Positions 9,534-19,062 of a DNA stretch of 64,000 nt are shown one piece after another. A model generated the notes under the pieces. That model saw nothing but the letters and a program-made list of their open reading frames with translations, did no database searches and was not told where the DNA came from. Source of the stretch: Pyrobaculum oguniense TE7 (lineage in GTDB: Archaea > Thermoproteota > Thermoprotei > Thermoproteales > Thermoproteaceae); assembly GCA_000247545.1 (NCBI GenBank), contig CP003316.1, positions 343,233 through 407,232 on the forward strand. Direction: 5' to 3'. Both the position numbers and the translations under genes were made by a program. How positions within the stretch are numbered: the stretch's first letter is position 1; every line of letters begins with the position of its first letter.

Positions 9534-10883
9534 ATGCTTGTCGAGCTTCTCAAGCGTGGCGAGCTCACAGTCGCGGTCTACGGCCTCGGCTATGTCGGGA
9601 TGGCCCTATCCGCCGCCTGGACGCTGGCTGGGGCTAGGGTCATAGGAGTCGACGTAGATACGGTAAAAGTAGAGAAGCTGAACAGCGGTGTGGTGGAGTA
9701 CCCAGAGAGAGATGTCGTGGAGATACTTCTACCAGCAGTGAAGAACGGGAGGTTTACAGCAACTACTGACGGCGTCGTGGCGTCAATAAGAAGCCAAGTG
9801 AAGATCGTGGCAGTTCCTGTCTTCCTCAAGAAGTCGGCTACCTCAGTGGAGGTGGACTTCTCTGCCCTCGTCTCCGCCTCAAAGGCCATAGGGGCTGGCC
9901 TTAAAAAAGGCGACTTAGTGATAATAGAATCCAGCGTGCCGCCCGGCACCACAGAGGAGGTCGTTAAGCCTGTGCTAGAAAACACCTCCGGCCTTGAGGC
10001 GGAGGAGGACTTCTTCCTCGCCTACAGCCCCGAACGCATAATGGTAGGCCACGCCCTCAAGGACATCGTGGAGAATTACCCCAAGGTAGTTGCCGGCGTC
10101 GGGCCGAAGAGCACAGAAGAAGCCGCCGGGCTTTATAGACTAGTATCCAAAAAAGGCGTAGTGGTGCTGAACAGCGCCAAGGAGGCTGAATTCGAAAAAC
10201 TACTAGAAGGCGTATACAGAGACGTCAACATAGCCCTAGCCAACGAGATGGCGAAGCTGGCAAACGCCCTAGGCATATCCTTCAGAAAGGCTAGGGAGGC
10301 CGCCAACAGCCAGCCCTACAGCCACGTACACAAACCAGGTTCAGGAGTCGGAGGCAACTGCATCCCCGTATACCCCTACTTCCTCATGTGGGCAGCGGCT
10401 AAATACGGCGTAGATCTCCCCCTTACGCGCGTAGCTAGGGCGATAAACGAGAGGCAACCGTCAGAAGTGGCCTTCGCCGCGGTTAGGGCAATGCTCAAAA
10501 ATAGAGTAAACCCAGCAACTGCCAAGATCGCGATTCTAGGGCTGGCTTTTAGAGGCGACGTAGACGACCCCCGCGAAAGCCCCACATACGGCATAATCTC
10601 CACTCTACTAAACATCGGAATAAGGCCAGAGCAGATTGTAGTACACGACCCCTATATCAAGCAGGATCCCCAGCTGGCAAAGTGGGGCATCGCCATCTTC
10701 CAAGACCTAGAGGTTGCGGTAAAGGGGGCAGACGCCGTCGTGGTGTCGACAGACCACACAGTCTACAGGATAGAGGCAAGTAGAATAGCCAAGCTCATGA
10801 GAACGCCTCTAATTGTGGACGCCCGCGGGGTACTTATCCCAGACGTCGAGATATACTCAATCGACGGAGGGCGCTGGCCTTAA
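9534..10883 (+). CDS. nucleotide-sugar dehydrogenase (UDP-ManNAc/UDP-Glc dehydrogenase family)
   Basis: NAD-dependent dehydrogenase of the UDP-sugar family, 449 residues. Rossmann motif YGLGYVGM is near residue 16, the catalytic lysine region DVNIALANE near residue 230, the catalytic Cys276 sits in VGGNCIPVYP, and the C-terminal UDP-binding domain begins ILGLAFRGDVDDPRESP. The 'NCIPVYP' form is more like UDP-N-acetylmannosamine dehydrogenase (WecC) than Ugd. It probably supplies uronic sugars for surface glycans or N-glycosylation. No glycosyltransferases are adjacent. The 3' end overlaps convergent porC by 27 bases. Confidence 0.87.
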   Translation: MLVELLKRGELTVAVYGLGYVGMALSAAWTLAGARVIGVDVDTVKVEKLNSGVVEYPERDVVEILLPAVKNGRFTATTDGVVASIRSQVKIVAVPVFLKKSATSVEVDFSALVSASKAIGAGLKKGDLVIIESSVPPGTTEEVVKPVLENTSGLEAEEDFFLAYSPERIMVGHALKDIVENYPKVVAGVGPKSTEEAAGLYRLVSKKGVVVLNSAKEAEFEKLLEGVYRDVNIALANEMAKLANALGISFRKAREAANSQPYSHVHKPGSGVGGNCIPVYPYFLMWAAAKYGVDLPLTRVARAINERQPSEVAFAAVRAMLKNRVNPATAKIAILGLAFRGDVDDPRESPTYGIISTLLNIGIRPEQIVVHDPYIKQDPQLAKWGIAIFQDLEVAVKGADAVVVSTDHTVYRIEASRIAKLMRTPLIVDARGVLIPDVEIYSIDGGRWP

Positions 10884-11405
10884 GATCCTCTTAGCAACCT
10901 CGTAGCCCTCCACTACGGCCTTTATGTTACTCTCGACAAATCGCTTAGGTACGTATTCTGGAATCGCCTTCACGATGCTGTCTAGAGAAACTAGCCCACT
11001 CACAGCAGCTAGCGCCGCCGCCATTATTAGATTAACCACAGGCCACCCAGCCACAATAAGGCCGTGCTTCAAGGCGATGGAGGTGGCGTCTATGGCTATG
11101 TACCAATCCGCCGGCGTCTTGCTGTTCACTATATACACGGCTCCCGGCTTGCCGTATTGCCTCACATCGATCTGCTCAACAATACGCCCGTCCAGCACCA
11201 CCACATAATCCGCCTTTTTCACCGAAGAATGTAGAAGCACATCCCCCACTCTGAGATAGGCCCTCACTATGGCCCCTCTCCTCTCTGCGCCGAACTCGGG
11301 CAACGCTTGTGCCTTCTTTCCCTCCAGGGCTGCGGCATAGGCGAGAAGCTGGACAGCAGTCACCGCCCCTTGTCCTCCCCGACCCAGAAACACTGCCTCG
11401 AACAC
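10857..11405 (-). CDS. porC: pyruvate/2-oxoacid:ferredoxin oxidoreductase gamma subunit
   Basis: The gamma subunit carries the GRGGQGAVTAVQLLAYAA motif at its start. It is 182 residues from the GTG at 11405, chosen because a TATA element (about 11425-11435) lies 25 bases upstream; a TTG five codons earlier is the alternative. It is encoded divergently from porDAB, with about 150 bases between, so the four-subunit enzyme is split over two transcripts. The enzyme decarboxylates 2-oxoacids to acyl-CoA and reduces ferredoxin. Confidence 0.9.
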   Translation of the reverse strand: MFEAVFLGRGGQGAVTAVQLLAYAAALEGKKAQALPEFGAERRGAIVRAYLRVGDVLLHSSVKKADYVVVLDGRIVEQIDVRQYGKPGAVYIVNSKTPADWYIAIDATSIALKHGLIVAGWPVVNLIMAAALAAVSGLVSLDSIVKAIPEYVPKRFVESNIKAVVEGYEVAKRILRPAPSVD

Positions 11406-11423
11406 GGATAAAAAATCCAAAAG

Positions 11424-11437
11424 TTTTATAAAATTTT
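11424..11437 (-). promoter_or_regulatory. TATA element of porC
   Basis: The minus-strand run attttataaaa is centred 25 bases before the porC GTG at 11405. Confidence 0.5.
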
Positions 11438-11524
11438 AGAGTGTCACACTGTCGTAAACGTATTTTACTTCTCGTATTTCATACAATTACAGAAGTTTTT
11501 ACGGTTCTATATACCACTATAAAG

Positions 11525-11533
11525 TATATAAAT
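11525..11533 (+). promoter_or_regulatory. TATA box of porDAB
   Basis: tatataaat is centred 25 bases before the GTG of porD at 11554, giving a leaderless first gene. Confidence 0.55.
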
Positions 11534-11553
11534 GCAGATCAACCATTAACAAC

Positions 11554-11802
11554 GTGATTCCCCTCTCAAAACCCGCACCCGCCTCAGCCGGCATCACCGG
11601 CACGTGGCGCACCTATAAACCCGTCGTAAGCCTAGACAAGTGCATAGACTGCGGCCTTTGTTGGCTCTACTGCCCCGAGTCGGTCATAGACTGGGAAAAA
11701 GGACACAAAGTAACTATAGACTACACCTACTGCAAGGGTTGCGGCATCTGCGCCGACGTCTGCCCCGTCAAAGCAATAAACATGATCCCCGAGGAGGCAT
11801 GA
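11554..11802 (+). CDS. porD: pyruvate/2-oxoacid:ferredoxin oxidoreductase delta subunit
   Basis: An 82-residue ferredoxin-like subunit with two [4Fe-4S] motifs, [13 protein letters not shown] near residue 30 and [12 protein letters not shown] near residue 60. It relays electrons from the TPP subunit to ferredoxin. GTG start, leaderless. Its stop codon overlaps the porA ATG (ATGA), preceded by GAGGAGG that acts as the porA ribosome binding site. Confidence 0.93.
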   Translation: MIPLSKPAPASAGITGTWRTYKPVVSLDKCIDCGLCWLYCPESVIDWEKGHKVTIDYTYCKGCGICADVCPVKAINMIPEEA

Positions 11803-12953
11803 AGGCGTTGACAGCTCAGAAAACCGCGCTGACGGGGAACTACGCAGTGGCCTATGCGGTGAAGGCGGCGAAGCCCCACGTGATAGCCGCCTATCCCATC
11901 ACCCCGCAGACGTCGATAGTGGAGAAGCTCTCAGAGTTCGTCGAGAAGGGAGAACTCAGCGCAAGGTTCGTCAACGTGGAGTCTGAATTCGCCGCCATGT
12001 CCGTGGTCTATGGAGCCGCAATGGCGGGAGCCAGGGCGTTTACGGCCACCTCCTCCCACGGCCTGCTCTACATGTACGAAGCCACTTGGTGGGCCGCGCT
12101 TAGCAGGGCGCCGGTCGTCATGGCAGTGGTGACTAGGACAATAGGCCCTCCATGGAATATCCACGTAGAGCACAACGACATCCTCACCCTCAGAGACTCC
12201 GGCTGGATTATTGGGATGGCCGAGACAGTGCAGGAGGTGTTCGACATGACGCTACAAGCATTCAGAATAGCTGAAGCCGCACTACTGCCCACGGCCATAG
12301 GCCTAGACGGCTTTATTTTAAGCCACTCCACAGAGCCCGTCGAAGTAACGCCACAAGACATAGTCGACAAATTCCTACCCCCGCGGAGACCCGATGCCCC
12401 GATAACACTCCGCCCCGGCGAGCCGGTGATCTTCGGCAACTTGCCCTCCGACAACAGAATACACGCAAGACACAAAGTAGCGACTGTGTACGAGGCCCAG
12501 AATCAAGCGAAGGATATCATAAAGAAGACAGATGAAGAATACGGAAAATTAACCGGCAGGAGCTACGGAGGGCTTGTCGAGTGGTACAAGACAGGCGATG
12601 CCAAATACGCCGCCGTCTGCATGGGGGCTTGGTGTAGCGATGCGAAGGCGGCAGTAGATGCCCTAAGGAGGCGCGGCATCCCCATCGGCCTAATGAGAGT
12701 CAGATTCCTCAGACCCTTCCCCAGCGAAGAGGTCGCCAAGCTCGACCAATACGAAAAAGTCATCGTCTTCGACAGAGACATAACCCCACTAGGCGGCGTT
12801 CTTGGGGTAGAGGTGAGGGCCCACCTGACCAGGGCCGAGGTGGTCAACATCGTTGCCGGAATCGCCGGCGTCGACTTCGACGCCCAGGGCTTCCTAGACG
12901 CCGTGCAGAAAGCGGTAGAAGGCCAATACAGGGGTGTGGAGTTCGTAATATGA
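11799..12953 (+). CDS. porA: pyruvate/2-oxoacid:ferredoxin oxidoreductase alpha subunit
   Basis: A 384-residue alpha subunit with the [15 protein letters not shown] motif near residue 31, typical for the pyrimidine-binding domain, and a C-terminal transketolase-like domain ([15 protein letters not shown]). The ATG at 11799 overlaps the porD stop and has a GAGGAGG site 3-9 bases upstream. It is translationally coupled on both sides, as porB begins inside its stop. Pyruvate as substrate is the most likely choice from subunit type, but other 2-oxoacids cannot be excluded. Confidence 0.93.
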   Translation: MKALTAQKTALTGNYAVAYAVKAAKPHVIAAYPITPQTSIVEKLSEFVEKGELSARFVNVESEFAAMSVVYGAAMAGARAFTATSSHGLLYMYEATWWAALSRAPVVMAVVTRTIGPPWNIHVEHNDILTLRDSGWIIGMAETVQEVFDMTLQAFRIAEAALLPTAIGLDGFILSHSTEPVEVTPQDIVDKFLPPRRPDAPITLRPGEPVIFGNLPSDNRIHARHKVATVYEAQNQAKDIIKKTDEEYGKLTGRSYGGLVEWYKTGDAKYAAVCMGAWCSDAKAAVDALRRRGIPIGLMRVRFLRPFPSEEVAKLDQYEKVIVFDRDITPLGGVLGVEVRAHLTRAEVVNIVAGIAGVDFDAQGFLDAVQKAVEGQYRGVEFVI

Positions 12954-13849
12954 GCTTCCGCCTAGACCAGCTCCCCAAGAAGAGGTACGTCGTGCCTGGA
13001 AACGCCGCCTGCGCCGGATGCGGCATGATGATTGGGTGGAAAATACTTGGAATGGCCCTCGGCGAGGAGGCTGTATTGACCATACCAGCCAGCTGCGCCT
13101 CGGTTGTCCAAGGACTAAGCCCCAAGTCCGGAATCGCCATGCCCATCCTCAACGTCCCCTTCGCCTCAGCCGCCGCCGTGGCGACTGGCATCGCAGAGGC
13201 CTTCAAAACACTCGGCGTGAAGGGACACGCCGTGGTTTGGGCAGGGGACGGAGGCACCGCAGACATAGGCTTCGCGACGCTTAGCGGCGCCGCCGAGAGG
13301 AACAGCAACATCCTATACATCATGTACGACAACGAGGCCTATATGAACACCGGCATACAGCGCAGTAGCTCCACTCCCCGCGCCGCCTGGACCACCACAA
13401 CGCCTATGGGCAAACGCGAGAGGAAAAAAGACGTAGCGCTATTAATGGCTATGCACGGCGCCCCTTACGTGGCCACAGCCAGCATTGCATACCCCCAGGA
13501 CTTCTACAGAAAGTTAAAGAGGGCGGCCGAGGTGGAGGGCTTCAAATTCATACACCTGCACACACCCTGCCCACCCGGCTGGAGATTCGACCCAGCCAAA
13601 ACCGTAGAGGTGGCAAGGCTAGCTGTGGAGACAGGCGCTTGGATCCTGTGGGAATACGACAACGGCAAATTCAAACTCAACCCGCCCTCAACTATATATG
13701 CAGACAAGAACAAAAGAAAGCCACTAAAAGAATACCTAAAACTCCAGGGAAGATTCGCCCACCTCACCGACAACGACATCAAAAACCTCGAAGAGGAAAT
13801 AGACGCAAAGTGGCAAACCATATTAGCGCTGGCCAAGACATTTTCTTAA
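12950..13849 (+). CDS. porB: pyruvate/2-oxoacid:ferredoxin oxidoreductase beta subunit
   Basis: The TPP-binding beta subunit, 299 residues. CAGCGMM near residue 23 holds cluster cysteines, and the TPP motif GDGGTADIGF lies near residue 101, followed by NILYIMYDNEAYMNTG. A conserved HLHTPCPPGW segment near residue 202 carries another cluster ligand. It overlaps porA by four bases and ends the operon. Confidence 0.94.
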   Translation: MSFRLDQLPKKRYVVPGNAACAGCGMMIGWKILGMALGEEAVLTIPASCASVVQGLSPKSGIAMPILNVPFASAAAVATGIAEAFKTLGVKGHAVVWAGDGGTADIGFATLSGAAERNSNILYIMYDNEAYMNTGIQRSSSTPRAAWTTTTPMGKRERKKDVALLMAMHGAPYVATASIAYPQDFYRKLKRAAEVEGFKFIHLHTPCPPGWRFDPAKTVEVARLAVETGAWILWEYDNGKFKLNPPSTIYADKNKRKPLKEYLKLQGRFAHLTDNDIKNLEEEIDAKWQTILALAKTFS

Positions 13850-14077
13850 CCCAAAAACGGCGCACAAAGACAAAGCCATAGCCAACCCCGAAAAACAGAG
13901 ACAAACTCTTAATCCAGATCATATACTCGCCTCTCGCGGCAAAACCCGTCTTTGATTTTCACCAATCTGCCCTCCTAGTCACAGTGCGCAACCAACACTC
14001 CTCATGAGCCTATCCTGCAGAAGCCATCGTATTGGCCTCTACCCTCTGCCTGTCGTCAACGTGTTTTAGCGGAGAAA

Positions 14078-14088
14078 AATTTTTATAT
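14078..14088 (+). promoter_or_regulatory. TATA box of the thermosome gene
   Basis: atttttatatg is centred about 25 bases before the ATG at 14108. This decides the start over an in-frame codon at 14087 that would lie within the box. Confidence 0.55.
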
Positions 14089-14107
14089 GCATTATTTATG
14101 TCAAGCC

Positions 14108-15763
14108 ATGGCACAGCAAGCACCAAAGTCAGGAGTGCCGGTTATGATATTAAAGGAGGGTTCCCAGCGTACCACCGGCGTTGACGCCCGACGCTCCAAC
14201 ATACAGGCTGCTAAGGTAATCGCGGAGATACTGGCGACGTCCCTAGGTCCTCGCGGAATGGACAAGATGCTCATCGACGCCTTTGGGGACGTCACGATTA
14301 CTGGCGACGGCGCTACGATTCTCAAGGAGATGGAAGTCCAGCACCCCGCCGCCAAGCTGTTGATCGAAGTAGCGAAGGCCCAAGACGCCGAGGTCGGCGA
14401 CGGTACCACGACAGTCGTGGTCCTCGCAGGCAAGCTCCTTGAGCTCGGCGAAGAGCTCCTCGAGGAGGGGATCCACCCGACCATTGTGGTAGACGGCTAC
14501 AAGAAGGCCTCCGACTACGCTCTGAAGGTAGCCGAGGAGGTCGCCAAGCCCATTGAACTTACCAAGGAGCAGTTGCTGAAGGTTGTGTCCAGCGCCCTTT
14601 CCTCTAAGGTAGTAGCTGAGACTAGGGACTACCTCGCCGGTATCGTCGTCGAGGCGGCGATGCAGGCAGTGGAGCAGAGAGATGGCAAGCCGTATCTAGA
14701 CCTAGACTGGATTAAGATCGAGAAGAAGAAGGGCAAGTCCATCTACGAGACCCAGCTGGTTAGGGGCATTGTGCTGGACAAGGAGGTGGTGCACCCCGGC
14801 ATGCCGAAGCGCGTCACCAATGCCAAAATCGCCATTCTAGACGCGCCTCTGGAGATCGAGAAGCCCGAGTGGACGACGAAGATAAGCGTGACCAGCCCCG
14901 ACCAGATTAAGGCCTTCCTCGACCAGGAGGCTGAGATCCTCAAGTCGTACGTGGAACACTTGGCCTCCATCGGCGCCAACGTGGTAATTACGCAGAAGGG
15001 CATTGACGAAGTGGCCCAGCACTTCTTGGCGAAGAAGGGCATACTGGCGGTTAGGAGAGTGAAGAGGAGCGACATCGAGAAACTGGCGAGGGCTACAGGC
15101 GCCAAGATAATTACGTCCATTAAGGACGCCAGACCTGAGGACCTCGGCACAGCTGGCCTCGTCGAGGAGAGGAAGGTGGGCGAGGAGAAGATGGTGTTTG
15201 TAGAGGACATCCCCAACCCGAGGGCCGTCACCATCCTGGTGAGGGGCGGCAGCGACCGCATACTAGACGAGGTCGAGCGCTCTCTGCAAGACGCCCTCCA
15301 CGTGTCCCGCGACCTGTTCAGAGAGCCTAAGATCGTGCCCGGCGGCGGCGCCTTCGAGGTAGAGGTGGCAAGGAGAGTGAGGGAGTACGCAAGGAAGCTA
15401 CCAGGCAAGGAGCAACTCGCGGCGCTGAAATTCGCCGATGCCCTTGAGCACATCCCCACCATACTGGCGCTGACGGCGGGCCTTGACCCCGTAGACGCGA
15501 TCGCCGAGCTGAGGAGGAGACACGACAACGGCGAGCTCACCGCTGGCGTTGACGTCTACGGCGGCAAGATCACCGACATGGCCGCCCTCAACGTGTGGGA
15601 TCCGCTAATTGTGAAGAAGCAGGTAATCAAATCGGCGGTGGAGGCCGCGATAATGATACTACGCATAGATGACATAATCGCAGCGGGAGCGCCGAAGAAA
15701 GAGGAGAAGAAAGGCAAGAAAGAGGAGGGCGAAGAAGAGAAGAGCGAGACCAAGTTCGACTAA
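14108..15763 (+). CDS. ths: thermosome subunit (group II chaperonin)
   Basis: ATP-dependent group II chaperonin of 551 residues. Typical segments are [15 protein letters not shown] near residue 43, [12 protein letters not shown] near residue 98, GGGAFEVE near residue 414 and [15 protein letters not shown] near residue 463. The C-terminus is a highly charged Lys/Glu tail, not a GGM repeat. Leaderless promoter. Most Thermoproteales carry two thermosome genes; which of the alpha or beta forms this is cannot be decided here. Confidence 0.95.
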   Translation: MAQQAPKSGVPVMILKEGSQRTTGVDARRSNIQAAKVIAEILATSLGPRGMDKMLIDAFGDVTITGDGATILKEMEVQHPAAKLLIEVAKAQDAEVGDGTTTVVVLAGKLLELGEELLEEGIHPTIVVDGYKKASDYALKVAEEVAKPIELTKEQLLKVVSSALSSKVVAETRDYLAGIVVEAAMQAVEQRDGKPYLDLDWIKIEKKKGKSIYETQLVRGIVLDKEVVHPGMPKRVTNAKIAILDAPLEIEKPEWTTKISVTSPDQIKAFLDQEAEILKSYVEHLASIGANVVITQKGIDEVAQHFLAKKGILAVRRVKRSDIEKLARATGAKIITSIKDARPEDLGTAGLVEERKVGEEKMVFVEDIPNPRAVTILVRGGSDRILDEVERSLQDALHVSRDLFREPKIVPGGGAFEVEVARRVREYARKLPGKEQLAALKFADALEHIPTILALTAGLDPVDAIAELRRRHDNGELTAGVDVYGGKITDMAALNVWDPLIVKKQVIKSAVEAAIMILRIDDIIAAGAPKKEEKKGKKEEGEEEKSETKFD

Positions 15764-15795
15764 TTTTTTAAAAGGTTCCCTCTATTCTTACCTGT

Positions 15796-15810
15796 CATTT
15801 TCTCTTTTTT
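15796..15810 (+). terminator. T-rich tract after the thermosome gene
   Basis: cattttctctttttt about 35 bases beyond the stop codon, a plausible archaeal T-tract stop. Confidence 0.35.
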
Positions 15811-16025
15811 GGCAATTAACCTGACGCACTACTACACGTAGCCCATCTTGGATTTTTTGTCTACATGTTCGAAATTTGCGAGCCTTAGAGCTATCGCTGT
15901 TGCCGGATTTCTGAGGGCCAGACGGCTAGCTGGGCGGTTTGACTGGTCGCATCAGCATTGTTGGCAGAAATTCGAACAAGTCTTCTTCCTACAAATTTAT
16001 AAACAGGTTTCTACTGGCCCTTGTC

Positions 16026-16355
16026 GTGGAGGCGGTGTCTACTGCTGAACTTTTAGAAAAGATAGAAAAAATGGCCGAGCTTCTTGAGAGGGCCTTGGTA
16101 AAGCGGGACTTCTATCCGCCACGTCTCACGAAGTATGAGATTGCCCGCGTAGTAGGGGCTAGGGCTATTCAGCTGGCGATGGGGGCACAGCCGTTGGTCG
16201 ACCCTCAGGAGGTGGGGTCCATGGACCCTGTGATTATCGCCATAGAGGAGTTTAGACGGGGCCTCCTGGACTTTATAATTGTGAGAGAGTACCCTGACGG
16301 CAAGTCTGTCCGGATCAGGTTGAAGGAGCTTCTTGAGCTTGAGAAGTCTCTTTGA
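16026..16355 (+). CDS. rpoK: DNA-directed RNA polymerase subunit K (Rpo6)
   Basis: The archaeal homologue of bacterial omega and eukaryotic Rpb6. The diagnostic segment is LTKYEIARVVGARAIQLAMGA, followed by the acidic GSMDPVIIAIEEFRRG. I take GTG 16026, about 28 bases behind a TATA box at 15993-16002, which gives 109 residues; a GTG three codons later is possible. The N-terminus has a predicted helix of about 25 residues in front of the conserved core. Confidence 0.88.
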   Translation: MEAVSTAELLEKIEKMAELLERALVKRDFYPPRLTKYEIARVVGARAIQLAMGAQPLVDPQEVGSMDPVIIAIEEFRRGLLDFIIVREYPDGKSVRIRLKELLELEKSL

Positions 16356-16518
16356 TGGGCTTTATAACAACCGCGTCCTTGAAGAAGTAGAATTCGTGCC
16401 CTCCGCGTACCACCTTTTTTTCTGGGATTTGTCCAATTTCCGTGTCGTCAAATAGGTAGTATATAGCCAACTTCTTTGTTTTGAATACCTTATACCTAAC
16501 GCCGGGGGGCATCTGCAT
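16315..16518 (-). CDS. small hypothetical protein, 67 residues
   Basis: A basic-then-acidic frame (VRYKVFKTKKLAIYYLFDDTEIG, shown in part) directly downstream of livF, starting inside the last codons of livF and ending 41 bases inside rpoK on the other strand. Its beta-rich pattern and coupling to livF suggest a real gene, but no family is recognised. Start at 16518 or two codons later. Confidence 0.45.
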   Translation of the reverse strand: MQMPPGVRYKVFKTKKLAIYYLFDDTEIGQIPEKKVVRGGHEFYFFKDAVVIKPIKETSQAQEAPST

Positions 16519-17269
16519 AGGTAGGTGTCTCGCCTCCTGTCTCTGCACCGAGGAATAGCTCGGCGAGTTTGTCCTCGCTCAGCGACTTGGCGTCCCCGCT
16601 GTACTTAATGCGGCCTGTTACGAGGACGTAGGCTCTGTCGCCTATTTCCAGCGCCTTCCTGGCATTCTGCTCTACGAGGAGGACAGAGATGCCAAGCTTG
16701 TCTCTAATATCTCTTATGGCCAAGAAAAAGTCGCTTACTAGCTTCGGAGCGAGGCCGGCCGTGGGCTCGTCAAGCATCAACAACTTGGGCTTTTTCATCA
16801 GCCCAAGCCCAATTGCGAGCATCTGCCTTTCGCCGCCCGACAAGAATTTGCCCTTCCTCTCCCTTAACTCTCTCAGCTTCGGAAAAATTTCAAAAACCTC
16901 CTCTATCCTACGCTGGGCTTCGCCTCTCGGAATCCCGGCAGAGGCGGCGACTAGGTTTTCGTACACGGTGAGCTCGCCGAAGATGTTCGGCGTGCCGAAG
17001 TTGTTAGGACTCTGCATGACGTAGGCGACGCCCATCTTCGTAACCTCGTGGGGCGGTCTACCCGTGATCTCTTGCCCCATCAGCACAATGCGCCCCGAGT
17101 AGACATCGGCCATCCCCACTACGCTGTTTAAGAGCGTCGACTTGCCAGCGCCGTTCGGGCCGAGAAGGACCACAATCTCGCCGGCCTTAACTACAAGGTC
17201 TACGCCAAACAATACGTGAAATTTGCCGTAGCCCGCCTCTACCCCCTCAATCTTTAAAATTTCAGACAC
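16496..17269 (-). CDS. livF: branched-chain amino acid ABC transporter ATP-binding protein
   Basis: An ABC ATPase of the LivF type, 257 residues. Walker A is GPNGAGKST near residue 36, the signature LSGGERQ near residue 143, Walker B LLMLDEPTAGL near residue 161, with the LivF-like ending LAELFLGAE. I start at GTG 17269 (VSEILKIEG); ten upstream codons are non-homologous. It is divergent from the livJ binding protein 59 bases away. The permeases and LivG are not in the window. Confidence 0.88.
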   Translation of the reverse strand: MSEILKIEGVEAGYGKFHVLFGVDLVVKAGEIVVLLGPNGAGKSTLLNSVVGMADVYSGRIVLMGQEITGRPPHEVTKMGVAYVMQSPNNFGTPNIFGELTVYENLVAASAGIPRGEAQRRIEEVFEIFPKLRELRERKGKFLSGGERQMLAIGLGLMKKPKLLMLDEPTAGLAPKLVSDFFLAIRDIRDKLGISVLLVEQNARKALEIGDRAYVLVTGRIKYSGDAKSLSEDKLAELFLGAETGGETPTYADAPRR

Positions 17270-17328
17270 GCCACTTGGAAAGCATTGGTTAATAAACAAT
17301 ACTTAAAAACACTCACAATGCTGTACCT

Positions 17329-18636
17329 ATGAAGAATACTTTGTATATTGTAGGGGTTGTAATTGTGTTGATTGCAGTATTGGGCATACTCCTCACCATG
17401 AGCGGCGGCCAACAACAGACAACAACCGCGCCACCAGCCGGCACTCAGACGACCCAACCCACCACCACGACTAAGGTCTTTAAGCTGGGCGCCCTTCTGC
17501 CGCTGACAGGCGGCTTTAGTAGCTACGCCAAGTTGGCCCAATGCGCCGCGGAACTCGCGTTAGATGAGCTCAACTCCGAATATGCGAGCAAGGGATACAA
17601 ATTCGAGCTGTACGTCGAAGACACCCAGCTTGACCCCAACGTGGCGGCCCAGAAGCTACAAAGCCTCTACGCCAGAGGCGTGAGGGCAGTCCACGCAGGC
17701 CTCACCAGCAGAGAGGCTTCCGGAGAGAAGCCATTCGCCGACCAGAACCACATAATCCTCTTCAGTGCGTGGTCTACGTCGTCGCTTCTAGCCTTGCCTA
17801 ACGACTGGCTGTACAGAATTGTCGGCACCGACGCCAAACAGATCAGAGCCATAGGCGCCGTCCTGAAGGAGCTCGGAGTAAAGAAGGTGGCTCTTGTATA
17901 TAGGAAAGACGCCTACGGCGAGGGCCTATACCTGGAGCTTCAAAAAGAGGCCGAGAGACGCGGCTTCAAGCTCGTCTCCGTCGCCGCCTATGACCCCGAC
18001 CCAAAGGCCTTTCCACAAGCAGCTCCCGAGGCTGTGAAAAAAATATCCTCGGAGGTTAAAGACTTAGTAGGCCCCGACTTCGCCCTGGTCATCGTATCCT
18101 TTGAAGACGACGGTTCAGTGGTGCTAAACGCAATAGGACAAGACCCCGTACTCTCTAAGGCCAGGCTTATAGGCACTGAGGGCATGGCGTATTCGCCCAT
18201 ACTGCTACAAGAAGGCGGCAACGTCATGGCAAATGGGAAGATCATAGGAACCGCCAACTGGGCTCTGGCCACCACACCGGAGTATCAGCAGTTCGCCCAG
18301 AAGTTCCGCGCTAAGTGCGGCGCCGAGCCCATAACCCCCGCCCCCCAGTCCTACGACATTATAAAAATGCTTGGCGAAATCATGGCCACAATAGGGACTG
18401 ACGACCCCGACAAGGTACGCGCCACGCTTGAGCAGTGGGGCAAAGAAGGCCGGTACAAGGGAGCAACCGGCACGGTGCTCCTCGACGAAAACGGCGACAG
18501 GGCCAACCCCAGCTTCATCCTCTGGGGCGTCACAGTAAAGAACGGCAAGCCGCAGTACATTGACATCGGCTTCTACAACTACGACAAAGACACCATCGAG
18601 TTCACCCAGGAGGGCAAACAGTACTTCTACGGGTAA
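17329..18636 (+). CDS. livJ: branched-chain amino acid ABC transporter substrate-binding protein
   Basis: An extracellular binding protein of 435 residues. A hydrophobic segment (residues 5-23) is followed by a Thr/Gln/Pro-rich linker (residues 27-50), the usual tether of archaeal binding proteins, then a type I periplasmic binding fold starting LGALLPLTGGFSSYAK. The C-terminal region DIIKMLGEIMATIGTDDPDKV fits LivJ-type proteins. Leaderless TATA near 17305. Ligand specificity (amino acid, amide or urea) cannot be read from the sequence. Confidence 0.88.
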   Translation: MKNTLYIVGVVIVLIAVLGILLTMSGGQQQTTTAPPAGTQTTQPTTTTKVFKLGALLPLTGGFSSYAKLAQCAAELALDELNSEYASKGYKFELYVEDTQLDPNVAAQKLQSLYARGVRAVHAGLTSREASGEKPFADQNHIILFSAWSTSSLLALPNDWLYRIVGTDAKQIRAIGAVLKELGVKKVALVYRKDAYGEGLYLELQKEAERRGFKLVSVAAYDPDPKAFPQAAPEAVKKISSEVKDLVGPDFALVIVSFEDDGSVVLNAIGQDPVLSKARLIGTEGMAYSPILLQEGGNVMANGKIIGTANWALATTPEYQQFAQKFRAKCGAEPITPAPQSYDIIKMLGEIMATIGTDDPDKVRATLEQWGKEGRYKGATGTVLLDENGDRANPSFILWGVTVKNGKPQYIDIGFYNYDKDTIEFTQEGKQYFYG

Positions 18637-18642
18637 CCCCCA

Positions 18643-18652
18643 CTTTTTTCTT
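18643..18652 (+). terminator. T-tract after livJ
   Basis: cttttttctt follows the livJ stop within 20 bases. Confidence 0.3.
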
Positions 18653-18723
18653 CAGATCGGCGGAAAGCCCAACAGCCCAAACCCAATTCCCCCGCACATA
18701 TTTTTACTGACAAGCAATTCTAC

Positions 18724-19062
18724 GTAGAGTCGTGGCTACAAAAGGCCGCGCATTTTATGGAGTTAGCCAGGCGCAATTTCGAAATGGGGGCCTACGACCT
18801 TGCATGCTTCCTTGCACAGCAGTTTGCCGAGCTTCTCCTTAAGGCCGCTCTGGTTAGGGAGGCTGGTGCAAGGCCCATGACCCACAGTCTCTACGAAATG
18901 GCAAAGAGGCTATCCATGATAAAAAACGTCGAAATAGGCGAGGGGGTTGCGCTGTGCGCCAAGGCCCTAGAATAGCACTACGTCCAATCGAGATACCCCG
19001 ACGCCCGAGTAAGCGACTACGAGCAGTGGGAAGCCGAACACTGCCTAAAATGCCTAGAATAG
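18724..19062 (+). pseudogene. HEPN-domain protein, broken by an in-frame stop
   Basis: The frame encodes an N-terminal HEPN domain (WLQKAAHFMELARRNFE, then AQQFAELLLKAAL). A TAG at 18973-18975 interrupts it. Reading on in the same frame gives the typical HEPN end, HYVQSRYPDARVSDYEQWEA, up to a stop at 19060-19062. The natural start is also doubtful: the TATA-like run near 18697-18707 points to codon 18724, which is GTA, and the first ATG is 18757, inside the first helix. HEPN proteins are RNases paired with MNT antitoxins. Confidence 0.78.

Noticed and set aside
15848-16048. 66-codon frame before rpoK
   Set aside because: It overlaps the rpoK promoter, has no promoter of its own and shows no protein-like pattern.
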